The notes under the pieces: generated by a model | Database searches by the model: none | What the model was told of the DNA's origin: nothing | Seen by the model: the letters and a program-made list of their open reading frames with translations, nothing else | Origin: Lethocerus indicus | Taxonomy: Eukaryota; Arthropoda; Insecta; Hemiptera; Belostomatidae | DNA: 64,000 nt | NCBI GenBank assembly: GCA_019843655.1 | Contig: JACDQD010000010.1 | Coordinates: 6,059,637-6,123,636, forward strand | Reading direction: 5' to 3' | Program-made: the position numbers and the translations under genes | Part shown: piece after piece, positions 45,004 through 58,286 of the stretch | How the letters are laid out: each line of letters starts with the position of its first letter | Numbering within the stretch: position 1 is the stretch's first letter

Positions 45004-45867
45004 GTAAGTTACATCTTTTATTTCTCTCCTTCCATTGGAACTATTATACATACATATATATAAATCACTTAAATATAACTGAGTCAAAATGTTGAACGCG
45101 TTAATCCGGATGAAAACAATGTTTTGATAGGTTGGTGATTATTTTTTGCCCTCCTATTAACACTGACAGAAAAACATTATACTTGCTATGGAATTGAAAA
45201 CATTTACTTATTATTTTCAGTTTAAATGAATTTTCAACTGACCACAGAAATCCGTACTCTCGTCCTGAACAGGGATGACTACAATTTGTTGTTAATATCT
45301 CAAACAATTTAACATATCAAATTTTTTATTAAAATCAATTATTTTCGTTTCGAAATAAAATTTAAACATAAACAATAATTTACCAATTGAAATGACAATT
45401 GAATGTGATAAGAATACGTATTTTCCACGGTAAGTCGCGTTTTAGATATAACCAGTAAGTTCTACAGAATTGATTACAAATTATGACCTATATACATGCT
45501 GGATATGTTTTAGTGATTTTAAGGAGTTTCAGATCGTTCACCGAAGTATGAATGATTCGTTATCATCAATGCCGGCAATTCCGAAGTTTTGCTAATTAAT
45601 CAGTAAGGAACTTTAGTTACAACGCATTACAACGCAAAATTCTTAATTTCGTATACAATTTTAACCCATTACGTATTTTCACTCGTATTTTACTCATTAC
45701 GAGAAACAATGAGTAGTGCGTTATGAAACCAGATAGGGAACAAGTATCCAATACTTTTAATTGGCATTCGACCAAATTTATTGGAAATTATATGGTGCAG
45801 TCGCATTGACAATCTGCCGTCTATATCGGATCGGTTGAAGGAAAATAATTCCCAGTTTTTTTTATCG
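45004..45867. other. non-coding, no feature seen
   Basis: AT-rich DNA, possibly intronic to the candidate gene beginning at 44958. No supported exon. Confidence 0.4.
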
Positions 45868-45872
45868 AAACC

Positions 45873-45988
45873 TCTTTTCCGCCAACGGTTTCGGCTTCTC
45901 GCCATCATCAGTAGCGTTCCGTCAGTAAATTATTGGGCCTGTCAGTTATACGTGGTATACTCTGACTGCGTTGTCACTGCACAAATGT
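45873..45988. mobile_element. palindromic MITE (family P), diverged left arm
   Basis: The core acggtttcggcttctcgcca, tcatcagtagcg is followed after about 40 bp by tgactgcgttgtcactgcac, the family centre. The outer arm is lost. Confidence 0.65.
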
Positions 45989-48399
45989 AGGTATAACAGT
46001 AACATAACAGACATAATGTCAGGAAGTGGAGAGAGAAATTCGCTGTACTGATGATATTGCTTACCTCATCCAGTAGCATTTACCTTAGAGAAAACAAATA
46101 TAATTTTTTGCCAGTATATGGCTTAAGAGAGAGAAATTTCATAGTCACTCCAAGTGCAGCAAATTTTATTTCGCTTTTCGAAATAGATTCGCCTCAAGTG
46201 GAATTCCATTTAGTAACCCACCAGCTAGTTTTATGGTGTTAATTTGCTACTCTTGCTGTGCTCATACTATCACAAGTGCGGTATACCCCCCGGAAGCAAA
46301 CCGGTTTCGCCTCCCCGGTTTACTGCCCCGAGTACCTGTTCTTTAGTAGTAATTACTCACAGGGGGCCGTAAAGAGGGTTGGAAAAACAAATAAATTGAA
46401 ATAGGATGTTCGGAGACTGGAAAATGGTATTTACAAATCCTTGTCTAGTGCGAGACCGAGATAGATTCCTCGCCATCTTCAGTAGCACTCCACACGAATC
46501 TCCTTTAAAACCTTTATTAGAACACTAATTTAATAAAATAATGGAAAATTAACAAAAATCATCAAAGTATTCAGTTTGTAGTTTATCCTGGCATGCTTAA
46601 ACTGGTGAAGATTGTTAATCCACTTTTTGCAATTAATTCGCGGAATTCATATCGATAATCCAGTTCAGAAATGTTACCGACAGTGCTGGCAGCAGGTATG
46701 GGTAACCGACATGCTTTTTTTTTAAATGGAATGCTACCGACTACGGTAGAAACCTGAAATGTGTCTGGCATCGGACCAAATAAGTGAGTTTGGGGGGGGG
46801 GGGAAGCTGAGAGATCAATCCGAGAGCTGGCAGAACTTCCCGTAAATTTTTTAAATTCACTTTCGTCAAAATTTATGTTAAAACGAAACGCCGAACAATT
46901 TAAAAAGGATTAAAATTCATTATGCCCATAAATGTATAATCAGTTCAAAATAAGGGCGAATCGACAGAGTGCAGTTTCAAACTGGTTTCCATACAAGTTG
47001 AGCGCCTGCGCAAAAATAATATTCTATTATCTGTTTTATTACTGTTCTTTTGTTGTGCGAAACATATTTGTAATATTTTTATAAAACTTTTTAATAAAAC
47101 AGACGCTGTTGGTGTAGTGGAATTTTTTTAATGAACGATATAAAAAATGTAACTCTCAACTGCATTTCTTACGGGAGTTTGAATGACTATTTACTGACAG
47201 TTGATTCGCCAATTGCTGGTTGTTGAATAGTAATAATTTACTGAACAATTAAGGTCGAAGAAACCAAAAACCAGAAAACAGAGAAACCAAAAATTATCGA
47301 ATTAATATAATTTTGTATATTGTATTATTTCCGATTAATCGTCACGAGATCTATAATCGGATTTGTTCCAAATTGCTTGGGCTTATATATTGTAAAAGGG
47401 TAATCTCTGTCCTACATTTCCTTGGAGTGAAGACAACGCCTGAACGTTCTGTGAAGTGAAAAGGAATTCGTCCATTTGACGAATCTTAGTTTATTGTCAG
47501 TTTAAAGTGAATGAATAAGAAATCCCGAAATGAAATGTTGCCGGAAATTTCTAGACCGAGAACCAGAATTTATCGTTAATTAAAAGGAATTATAATTTAA
47601 TTGTAACTCCGACGCGCCAATTTATTGTCGTATCATCATCACTATGCAATTAAAGAGTTGACCCCATTATTTGATTATATACGGCAATTGAGATGGGCTC
47701 GGAGACAAAACATATATATATCAACTCAATTAATGACCGGGGCAATTTTCCGGCCAACTTAGTCTGAGCTTTCATAAAGTTAATTAATGGTTTTTAATTT
47801 CCACGTTTTTCGGCCCCTCTTCTCCTCGTTGCCCAGTGTTTATACCCTTGTCACAGTTTTTATATTGCCCAACTTTGGACGCTTTCGTTTAGCTTTTAGT
47901 GTAAAAATCTTCGTTAAAAAAAGCAATCCGGGGCGTATTGTGGTTGGAAGGACGCTGAACGAGGCGTTACAATTGGCTGATGTCACCGCGGCGAGACCGG
48001 CCTGAGTTTTTCTACTCGTATTTATGACTCGGCTAATTGTATATAGGCCCGGCCAGCAGTTCAGAAGGTAGCTAAAAATAGTTTAAAAACATTACGCGCG
48101 AATAAGAATGATTTTAGATACAGTTAAGCCGCAAAATCAGAAATTACCCGATATATTTCGTTGTCGGTCCCCGATAACTTTCAAGCGGGCCAAATGCTTA
48201 CTTCATCGTAAAATCTTTTAATCTAAACTACTTCATCTGTCGATTTATCCCCATCTCCATTTGGTTTCTGCTTCCCGCCTGTCAATACTGTTTGGTAGTA
48301 TTGACTCGTTAGAGTACAATATTTGACTATGGTTCAAATTAAATTTCATAACCGATCCTGTGTAATATTGCGGGGGTCATCGGACTCAGACATGTGTTT
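45989..48399. other. non-coding, no gene seen
   Basis: AT-rich DNA. A family P core remnant lies at 46450-46492 and a G run at about 46791-46803. No open frame shows a recognisable domain. Confidence 0.45.
46450..46492. mobile_element. family P core remnant
   Basis: Only the core is recognisable (gcgagaccgagatagattcc, tcgccatcttcagtagc). The rest of the element is gone or diverged beyond recognition. Confidence 0.5.
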
Positions 48400-50312
48400 A
48401 GGTGTTGCGCATATCGCCGTCTTCAGTGGCATTCACAGTCAGTGCAGAGCTCATTTCTGGCGGCAGATAGAGATCATAAGGGAAAAAATTTCGTCCTGAA
48501 AATTCCTTAAATTATTCTTCTTCTATTTCTCACATAAGTCGCGAAGTTCCGTTTTATATTTGAACGCCGGAATCAATTTACGAGTCAGAATATGATTTTC
48601 ATTATTATTATTATTATGTTCGCGAGAACAGCGAACGGTACGGCCTTCATAAATACGGCTTTTAATGGTGAATTACGGTGGATGAAGGCAGGTACCGCGA
48701 CGAAACCGGGTGCTGCGGAGGAATGATGAGGGGGCCCCCAGAAAACTATTGGTCAGGGGGAGTGGGGGGGGGCGCATGAATATTTATAAGGCCGGCGCGA
48801 GTTTATTTCCATTTCGGGCGAAGGAAAGACGATTTAAGGCAGGTGGGGACGGGGTGGGCTTTCGTATGTTCAGTTTTCTGACGTTCCGGGACGCGTCAAC
48901 GGCTAATGAGTGTTCGGCATTTGAATTTTAAATATCCCGGACCCTTTCGCCGGCGATATGGTCGCGATTGGCGACGCTTGACGATCGGGCACTTTCGGAT
49001 CCGCTCCGTAACCAAGTTGCAATTGAGCTTAGACATATTCAAGCTCGTACACTTCGTAACGCGGGATAAATTTATGGCGGACTTTCTAAAACGGACTAAC
49101 GCTTGGAATCTGACGATGATTATTTTTCAATCGTTGGCAATACAATAAAGTTCAACTGGATCTCGTTCAGGTGGTTTCTAAACACAGGAAATATCTCTTA
49201 CCAACAGGCGTTGGTTGAAAAACCCGTGCGATTTTTCTGATTCAAATCTGCTATTAGGCCTCAAACTACACTGTTTTCGGCTTTTCGCAGCCGCCAGCAG
49301 TAAAACGCGGAAAGTCGAGCGCAAAAACAATTCCGAACGAGAATTCTAGTGGGCTATAATTTACGGGCCTCTATCGTTCAATTATTCAAAAGAATTTTCC
49401 TCGTTATTACAAGGAAACTAACTGTATTCAGTTAGAAAGTGCAGTTATAAGGCAGCCGCAGACAATAAGGAAAAAATGAAATAATTGTTTCGCCTTTTCC
49501 CCGTTCAATTACCGTTTGGTTAATATTGGCTTGAGGACTCGTATAAATAATTATATAATGGACAAATACATTCACATTATAATGTTTTCTTTATACACTG
49601 GGGACTAAATGTAAAAGCCGTTTGTTCGACAATTTCTTTTAATTCCCATCAATTATCGGACACCTGCCCCAATTGCTTAGTTATTGTCGCGGTAGAGGTT
49701 AATATTTCTCGAATAAGAATACGATTGACCGTATCGAGGGCCCTACAATTATAAAGTTGTATAACGGTAAGGGGGACAAATTAAATTATTATAACTACGC
49801 GCGGTGTTCAATTTTCGGTTCATTGAAACTAGACGATAACCGTGGGGCGATTAGGTCCGGCCGAAATAGGTCCGCGATCCGAGTTTTTAGCGCGGAAAAT
49901 AAAAATTAGGCTGCGCTTTATTCTTTTTTTCAGATGGCAATCTGAAGCGTAATTACACCGTTGGATATTTTTAAAGTGGCTTGTTTATTTTCAGGCTCCT
50001 AAAGACAGCGAACGACGAGGTTTTGATCGGTGGGAAGGGGGAGGTTCACGCAGAAAAATATGTTCCCGAACATGTTTCAGATTCTTATCTGATTTAATTC
50101 CTGTTTATCGTGCCACGGCGCCGTCGACGTATCCGAGACGAACGGAAAATGTGTACGAGGGGGCGGCATTTTTCAAACGCCTCTAAGCTTTTTGGGCCTA
50201 GTTAAAGACACAGAATTCCGGGAGCCGCCTATTAGCCGCGGACTTATTTGTATTCACCGGACGTTGGACACAAATGGGTGACCAATTTTCTTTGATAACT
50301 CTGTTCGAGAAA

Positions 50313-50355
50313 AAGAGAGAGAGATAGAGAGAGAGTGAGAGAGAGAGAGAGAGAA
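50313..50355. repeat. (GA)n microsatellite
   Basis: Nearly pure GA dinucleotide tract with two interruptions. Confidence 0.95.
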
Positions 50356-52263
50356 GTGGAAATCGTCCGATCCCGTCCCCCGTCCAGGTCTTGACCTCGA
50401 TTCGAGGTTTTAAAACCATCGCGTTTTTTGGTAGCTCTTGCGACAACCGAATGCATATTTTTTTAAATGAAATCGGCCTCGATAATTCCGACATTTTCTC
50501 GTATTTTCCATGCGATTTGAATATCCTCGCTGAGTAAATTCACTCGATAGATTTCAATTTGTTGTTCAGCAAATGCTCCCCAAATGAAATACAGTTGATT
50601 CTCTGTAACAGGATCTCGCCACGGCGGTAAAGCACTGCTACCTGACTAATATTAGTCATTTCTGTAATTTCGTAAAACTCCGTAATAAATATCTTGCTCC
50701 GTTCACTGAATTAAATTTTATTGGCCTATATTCAAATTGACAGTCCGATCTGCCAAATAAGTTGTCTAAACTTATTCTTTCACTTGCCTCGATCGTCATA
50801 TAGGAATTAAAAGTAAAAGCTGACACTCGACCCGATGGATGATAGATTGATATGTCTTCATAGTGTTGTAGCTCAATATCTATTTAATCAGTTTAAATGA
50901 ATCCATATGGCCGACTAGAACGCCCAGAAACTTTGACATTTGAACGACCCACGTCGTCCGGACTTCGTAGACAGGAAGTTCGTTCGGGAAAGTGTTTTCC
51001 CCAACCCACCGCTCGAAGTCCGAGCCGCGGGCTCGACACAAGACGAAAACTTTCCGTCCGAAGAAACTTGCCGAGTTTCGCCGGCCGGTCAGATTGCAGG
51101 CGTCGATATATCCGGGCGTTTTTCATGCGGCAATAACACAACCCATTTAACTCAGACTGGCATTTTTATCCCAAGTTCATCTCCGGACGGCTGTCCACTC
51201 GGTTAGCCAGTTTGACGAATCGCTGGCGGGAAATCGTCTCTCGCTGCCAGCCATTTATATTACAATAAATTTAAACCGTCGGAATCTCGGAGTTTTTTTT
51301 TAACGCCGGCTATATCTCAGAACGGGCACCTTCGAAGATAGGCCTATGAAATAAATGCCTCTTATATCCTAAAATTAAGACATTTTCCTGACATCCAAAT
51401 AAATTTCCGGAGGACCTGTCAAGTGGAAGATTTTCTAATCCGCCGTTTTGAATTCAAGCCTCTACTGAGCGTTCATTCAGGTTTTCGCGCCTCTGAAGCA
51501 CGTCCGCCACTCGGAGGGACTCGGAAAAGTAGATTCCTAGCGTTGATTTTTTAAAAAATAACAATGCAAATAAATTAACTCAATTTTTCGGATAACAGTC
51601 AGTTTGTCATAGGGCTCACTATTTATGGGCAAACGGGCCCATAATGTTATTCGTAATAATCTTTAGAGCCTAAGACTTCAATTTACAATTTTATCTCTTT
51701 TTATTTATATAATTACGTATATGTATACTTATAATAAGTACATGTTTAAATACATGATGACCTCTTCGTGAAAACGTCCTGTACAACTTAGTGTCAATCC
51801 GCTAATCCCTCAATTCTCTTGAGCCAAAATTTCTCGAGGACCGTATTAAATAGTATCCTGGTACCGAATATGCGGTATAAAGATGTTTTCTGGGGTTTGA
51901 AGCACAGTGGTGTCCTCTTCCTTCCGGTTATTTTTCTTCAGTTTCCTTGTCCCGATGATGAGGTCCTTCGGGCTGTCGGTTCTCCTTCGGTACCGGCAAA
52001 TTTCCCATCCTCCTGTCGACGTACCGTTTTCGATTTAACTCAGTGGAATGCGTGAGCTGAACGGATTGTGTGCGACGCCACTTGCACACCTCTGTAAAGG
52101 GCAAAAGTCGGGGCGAAAGCTCGGTGCTAATTAGCGGCTCAGGGCCCCCCTCAATCCGAACGCCATTAGGCGACAATTTATGGACGGAGTTTCGTCCATA
52201 TTTATGCCAACTTATTGGGCCCTCCAGCTCCCCCATTCCCAACAGTTAACGCAGGCAAAGCCG

Positions 52264-52290
52264 GAGAGAGACAGAGAGAGAGAGAGAGAG
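52264..52290. repeat. (GA)n microsatellite
   Basis: GA dinucleotide tract with one early interruption. Confidence 0.93.
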
Positions 52291-53091
52291 ACCCGGGTGA
52301 AACTTTTTCTCGAATTTTATGCAAATCCGAGAAAGGAGGCGGAGACATTATTGGGTTCCGCTTACTTTTCCTTCTCCAGTACGAATTTCTAGGGAGCTTC
52401 GGGGTCAGTGAAAAATTTAACTCCCTCGGCGTGTCGATTAAAGCATATAATATAAGAGAAACTTCGATTGCATTTTCGTGTACTATGGATTGCCACCATA
52501 ATTTCACACTTCTACACCAAAACTCGAATTTTTATTTTATTTTAAATTACGTTTCCTCTTGTAATAGTGATAGTGTGGCTACTCTGTCACCTGATAAACC
52601 TAGGAATGGAATTAAATATTTTACAGCAACATAATTGTCTACGTCTATGCTGCTATCAGCAATTCTACCAACAAGATTGGCCGATAAAAATTACACATAG
52701 AATTATACGGAGGTGGGAGAGTACAACGCGAGCTTACACACATATCAAGAGATAAGTTGAAACATGTAAATCCATGTGTAAGCCCGCATGCCAGTGAACG
52801 ATTGGGCGTGTAATGATTTAAAAGTTGGAATTTATTGGGGGGGCGATAAAGCGAAACGGGCCATCGATAATCTCGCTTACCGGACAAACGCCGGCCATCA
52901 ATTTTATTTTATTGCTCAGAATCACATTCCAATCATAATTTACGGACCCTCTCCAAAAAGTGTCATTGAATCACGCCACCGAGTTAGGCAGCGAAACACA
53001 AAAAAAGAACGAGAGAATCGGGATGCGGACTCTCTGCAGTTATCTCTGCATATAAAACTACCGCTTGGACGATAAAATATAAAAATGTTAT

Positions 53092-53155
53092 AGTTTAAAA
53101 TACTTGTTTTGCGGTCTGCGAGGGGTTAGAATACCGTAGATTTCGTGGGTTCCCG
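53092..53155. mobile_element. palindromic MITE (family P), outer-end fragment
   Basis: It contains the outer end aaatacttgttttgcggtct, gcgaggggttagaataccgt and agatttcgtgggttcccgtc, then stops and abuts the jockey 3' region. The core and centre are absent. Confidence 0.8.
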
Positions 53156-53159
53156 TCGC

Positions 53160-53970
53160 CCAGAAAACAGCTTTTTTTTCATTTATTGTTATAGTCACAA
53201 CTACAATTTTTTTTTATAGATTGTATCTAGTGACAGTGCTCTTACTTAACACACACTCAGTGAAATCTCGAAGGAGAAGCCACCCAATGATGGTACTCCC
53301 GCTCCTGCCCTTACTCAGGTCGTAAGGAAATCGCGTGGCCATCTCCGCTTTAGGCGACGCACGGGATTTTCGGGAAGGTGAAGCGAGGAAAGTTGTCGAA
53401 TTAAGGGATTGGAACGAAGGGATAGTTTGGAACGGAAGGATTTATACCGGGAAGCTGCTAATTCTCGAACGAACGGGACTTTCAGGTCATTGTGAATTAT
53501 TCTGTTAGAGACATACGGTGGGGCGTTGGTAATTTTTCGAAGGATTATGGATTTCAAGGATTGGAGTCGATAAGAATTAGACGGCTCGGTGGATCCCCAC
53601 AGTTCGATTCCGTAGGCCCAGATAGGTTTAAGTAATAATTTGTAGCGTGGTTCCGTTTCTGTACGTTTCAGTCTTGTATGTGGGTTCCATGTCAGTCTTC
53701 TGTCTAAGAGTAGTCCCAGGTACCGCACTTGATTTTCAATAGGAAGTTGGGACCGGTTCAGGAAAACGGGAGGACAAGTTGCTCTTCTCAAAGTAAAAGT
53801 AACGTGAAGACTTTTTTTGCAATTGAACTTAATCCTCCATTTCCTCGACCAAATTTCTATGAGGAGAGATGTTTTTGCAGGGAATTTGATGCTAAGTAAG
53901 GATCTGAGTTTGTAGAGAGTACATCTTTGTCGTCTGCATAGGAAGCGAGGAAAGTATCAGGATGTTAAAG
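53160..53970 (-). mobile_element. jockey-like retrotransposon fragment with RT catalytic block
   Basis: Minus-strand translation, in frames broken by small indels and a stop, gives FLASYADDKDVLSTNSD (the YADD reverse transcriptase catalytic box), then VRYLGLLLDRRLTWNPHTRLK, shortened here, and PIWAYGIELWGSTEPSN, LKVPFVREL and a basic C-terminus ending near 53315. The 3' UTR contains the cacccaatgatgg block shared with the copy at 17330. It belongs to a different subfamily from the copies at 1830, 3677 and 17330 (WAYGIELWGSTEPSN against WTYGIELWGSTETSD). It is non-functional. Confidence 0.88.
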
Positions 53971-56584
53971 GAAACAGCTTCTGGGAATTTACTGAACTTT
54001 TGTTCAGTACGGTATTGTACGGTGGCGACGCGTTGTCGACCCAGCTCATTTCCCTTTCGCCCGTTCGCTAATAACTTTTAATTAAAGTCCAGGTCCGCTG
54101 GCCGAGCGGTTACACCATTAGGCGTAATAGATATACGGACGGGGCCGCAACAATTTTTCTTAATTAGCCCCTCGCCCAAATGGCCTTATGATACCGGTCC
54201 GCGCTGAGATTAATTAAGCGAACCCACCGCCACCAACCCTAAACCAGAGCCAGTCGATACGTTTAAAGCGGTTCGGAAACTGACCGACCTAATTAGAGGA
54301 TCGAACGCCTTCCGAGCGTTCAGGGCAATAGACATTTTCAATGTTTCGGGCTCCCAGGTAAAGGGAACAACGAACTGTTGAATAACACCGTAGTTTTCTC
54401 GATCTTCGGCCTATCTGGACCAATTCAACAAGGCAATTACAAGTATCTATTTTTCGCTATTTCTCAACGCGGTTATAGGATGTACAAAAACTGTTAAACT
54501 AGACACAATCTTTTGATGCTTAGAAGGATCATGATAAAAAAGACAGTGTTTCAGAGATATTAACAAAAGAATGAACAAGGGTACATAAAGGAAAGAATAT
54601 TATAAGGGCGTACAAGTTCCGGCGTCGTCCAAAAAATCTGGCACATAAATATTTCATCTTTCTGCAGCAGTAGGTAGGAGCGGTTTAATATCTGATCCTT
54701 CATAATATCTCGATATTGGCGTCTAGACCGGGTGGAGCACATGTACCTGTGTTCAAGGTGGAGGGAGAGAACATATTGGAATGGAAATTTCTCCAGAGTC
54801 AATCATCAATCACCACCGAGTTTCGTCGAAAATAAAACCAGTTTCGGCTTCTTAGCAGTGTTTTGTATGACATATGTACCTTCTTTAGTAGTTCGACAAT
54901 TACAGCACTTTACAACACACACACCCATGCAACCGTTTCTATCCATAATAATGGCGTCATCAAATCCACAAGATTAAATAATAAATGTGTTCCCTAATTG
55001 TTTGATAATTCATGGACATTTATATCCACAAATATTTTGTTGCGATTCACATTGGCGGAATGGAAGAACGGAATCGGTGACCTCCTCGATTATAGCAAGC
55101 CACGAAGCATCCTGTAGGCACTGTTTTGCATAAGTGCCGTACTTAGACAATTGTGTAATTTGGATGATGGTGGAAGTGCGGCCGCGGTGGGCCGAACGGC
55201 GGGCCTAACCGCAAGTTATCGGGGCAATTCAATTCATTGAATGATTCATTCGAATTGATCGCGAAAAGAGTTCGTAAACATTGTCGTATCGATAAGCCGA
55301 CGTTCGATAGTGGGCAGTACCTTGGGCGAAAGTTTCGAACATATTCGCGCTCCGTTTATTTTTCACCGTGTAACGGTGCCGGGGACAATGCTGAATTTTA
55401 TTTACAGCGACCGATCTCGTTATCAGATGTTGGATAAGGGGAAAATTCATGCGTACGTTGTGCAATAGATAAAACGCCAACGCCTACGCGTCGTGTACTT
55501 TCTTCGACCATTCCGAAGCGAGAAACAACTATGACATTTCAGGACGCCATTGTTCAATGACAGTACATTTTTTAGACGAGATTTTGTAATTTCCTGTCTC
55601 TACTTTCTGGGGAGAACAGGAGGTGCACTGTTACTAAGGTGGTGCCAGGAAAATGATTTTTTTAAACGTGTGACAAGTCATTATTTAAAATTATTATTGA
55701 CTATGGACGTTGGCGGAATGGCAGAATCCAAAAATAGAAGGAATATTTCGGTGGAATTTCGGCGTCAGTTCGGATAACGAAAAAGGAGAAAGTCTTCCCG
55801 CAGGAATAAAATAAGCGGCAGGAATCGTCCCCGAACTCCGAATAAACACGCGAATTTTATTGAGATAACAGTTTTCTGTTCGCGGCCACCTCCGACCCTC
55901 GAAACGAAAATCGGCACAAGACACTCCGCTTATCTGATGCCTGCGGACGAGGGGACGTTTCCAAATGCAGAACCGGGCCATAATAATTGTGTCGTCTGTG
56001 ACGGGCGTGGGCGTTTCTGAAAGGTCACACTCCATTTCCTTTTTCTTTTCTCTCTCTCTCTCTCTCGCTCTCTTTTCCCCCATCCTCTCCGGTCGCCTTT
56101 TCACTTCTCGGACCGACGAACCCAATCGGCGGCCGCGATCTTAATGAACGACCCGGAGATTGTAACAATGACACCGGATAAGGTTCGATTTCGAACCGGC
56201 CGTATCTATCTCTGGAGAGGATACGAATCTGAGCACTTCATCCGGAACCAGTTCCCGTCTGGCTTCGGAGAAATAAATATTCATAGCGTATTAAAGTACG
56301 GCGCTAAGATGATCGCGAATAAAGACAATACTTAATTGGCTGAAAGTTATAATTCTGACACCATCGGAAAGTAATTTTTTCTGAAATTACTATTGGACTC
56401 ATACGTGTAACAAGTTTATTTCTTGTATTAAAATATCTTACCGTTAGTATACCATCAGGTCCTTTTCAATTATTAAAATATTTCCCCGAACTACCTCTAG
56501 TATTTCTCTATTCTTCAGACATCATTACTTATTTCAATTGTTTCTCCACTACAGAAGTAGTCCTGTACTGTTTAACCCCATACT
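53971..56584. other. non-coding, no gene seen
   Basis: A D-arm-like tggccgagcggtta near 54110 is not part of a complete tRNA. A (TC)n tract lies at 56046-56072 and a weak family P-like core (cagtttcggcttcttagcag) near 54840. The frame at 56144-56335 has no recognised domain. Confidence 0.45.
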
Positions 56585-56640
56585 GGTATTGTAGACCAGT
56601 TTCGGCTTTTCGCCACTGTCAACAGCACTTTGCCAGTGGT
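56585..56640. mobile_element. family P core remnant
   Basis: The sequence tagaccagtttcggcttttc, gccactgtcaacagcac keeps the order of the family core but has lost the arms. Confidence 0.45.
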
Positions 56641-56930
56641 ATATAGGCAGGTGCCGAGAGTACCTCAGTGTATGATATTTCGGGAGAAGTCCGACTTAAG
56701 TCATATTATTGGGTAATTAGAATTGGTGTATTTGGTACTCCTTGGATTTATACGTAGTGTGGACATAAGATCTTCAGCAGTGGGTTCGAACGGCGTTTCA
56801 GTGTTTCACAGTATTATTCGTCCTCGGACCGAGGGCTTGGTGTCCTTACCGGTTCAGTCCGAGGGCTGTGTCCCCCTTGTACAGTCGTGATATTGCGCGG
56901 GCGATGAAGTGGGGGGAGTGCTCGTGAATC

Positions 56931-56931
<1 letters not shown>

Positions 56932-56980
<49 letters not shown>
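56932..56980. repeat. (GA)n microsatellite
   Basis: About 24 uninterrupted GA units. Confidence 0.97.
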
Positions 56981-56984
<4 letters not shown>

Positions 56985-57067
56985 GAGGTGGCCGAATGGT
57001 GGTGTATAGAGCGTGGGAGGTTGGCCGGGGTGGAGCAGGTTCCGAAACGCCGATCGTCCAATCAGTA

Positions 57068-57115
57068 ATGGCGGATCCGGACCCGGCCAAGAACAATTTC
57101 GAACACCTCTTTCAG
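57068..57115 (+). CDS. weak candidate first coding exon
   Basis: An ATG in a fair context (caatcagtaatggcg) opens MADPDPAKNNFEHLFQ and reaches a possible donor (cag|gtcacg) in phase 0. The composition looks protein-like, but no following exon was found and the donor is weak. It may be chance. Confidence 0.2.
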
Positions 57116-57181
57116 GGTCACGAAGATTATAACAGGCTCAGTCCTTTATATATTTTCGAACGGAGCCGCGATCAAAAATAA

Positions 57182-58231
57182 AAGCGCTTTACGCCACAAC
57201 TTCGGCTGTAGAACACAGATCAGTGCTTACTGCATCGATGGCGTAAGTTTTACCATTTATTTATATCTACAAGGAACATTCGGCATCATCAAGACTAAAA
57301 TTAGTTTGGTAATTGACACTTATTCAGCTCATTAGTTTGATCCTTTTGGAGTACCTCTCGCGTGGTCCACGAGGGTTCTGAATATACCATCGTTGTCCCG
57401 ATTTTCAGTGACCTCGCTCAAAATTCGGGTAAACAATTTATTAAACATCCTTTTCTCGGCGCCACAACCATTTATTTTTTATTCATTAAATTGAAACTTA
57501 GTGTATTCGGCAGAAATCGTCTCACGCACTTCACATGAATATCCTCCTGAAAAGGTTTTTAGCATAATAAAAACCCTCGGACAAACCTTAAATCCAAATA
57601 AATCCCTTTCCTCCTACTTTTATTTCTCCCAACATTCCAGCCCCAACAGAAAAACGATCTTCCACTTGATCAATCACAGCGTCCGAGTGATCGTCTATTT
57701 GACCATTCTCACCCCCCCTGTAAAAAAACTCACGTCGAAAATGCTTTAAAAGTATTAAAGTAATTCTTCCAAAGGGCTTCGAGTTTAAACAAAGTCTGAA
57801 GCGGTATTGTAAAAACAATGTTTAACTGTTACACATATTACTTGTATAATAATTTTTTAAAACAAAATCCGCTATTAAAACTGCTCATTTGTTAGTTTTG
57901 TCAGTTTCATCCAAAACGGATGATTATTCAATTTGTAATACGATTTCGATTCGAGATTAGCTTTAAAATGAATATATCAATTTAATTTTTATTTATTAAA
58001 CCTTAATCTTCGCCGCCTCCTTTCTCTAACGCCCGGTTCCCCCACATCCAGTTTGCTAGCGTTTCCTAATAACCTTTGATCCCCCCAAAGACCGGTTCGC
58101 CTTCCTCTTGCTTGCAACTCTTTTGCGGCAATAGGTGGTTACATATTCCTTTTTATTCTGATGCCAATCTCTATTCCCACTCCATTAATTTATGATTTAA
58201 CTTAATTGATTGTTTTTCAATCTCCAATCTC

Positions 58232-58286
<55 letters not shown>

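Larger units (their letters stand above)
48405..53091. other. non-coding, no gene seen
   Basis: A weak family P core remnant (atatcgccgtcttcagtggc) lies near 48410-48430. Overlapping frames at about 48710-49148, 50893-51206 and 51928-52634 have no recognisable domains, and several have equally long frames on the other strand. I call no gene. Confidence 0.4.

Noticed and set aside
50893..51206. Three overlapping frames of about 80 codons on both strands
   Set aside because: The frames are mutually overlapping, have no splice context and match no family I recognise.
54105..54165. tRNA-like segment (ctggccgagcggttacacc)
   Set aside because: Only a D-arm-like piece is present. No matching acceptor stem, anticodon arm or T arm was found downstream.
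56144..56335. 63-codon plus-strand frame starting MNDPEIVTMTPDK
   Set aside because: No signal peptide, domain or upstream promoter could be recognised, and it sits beside a (TC)n tract.
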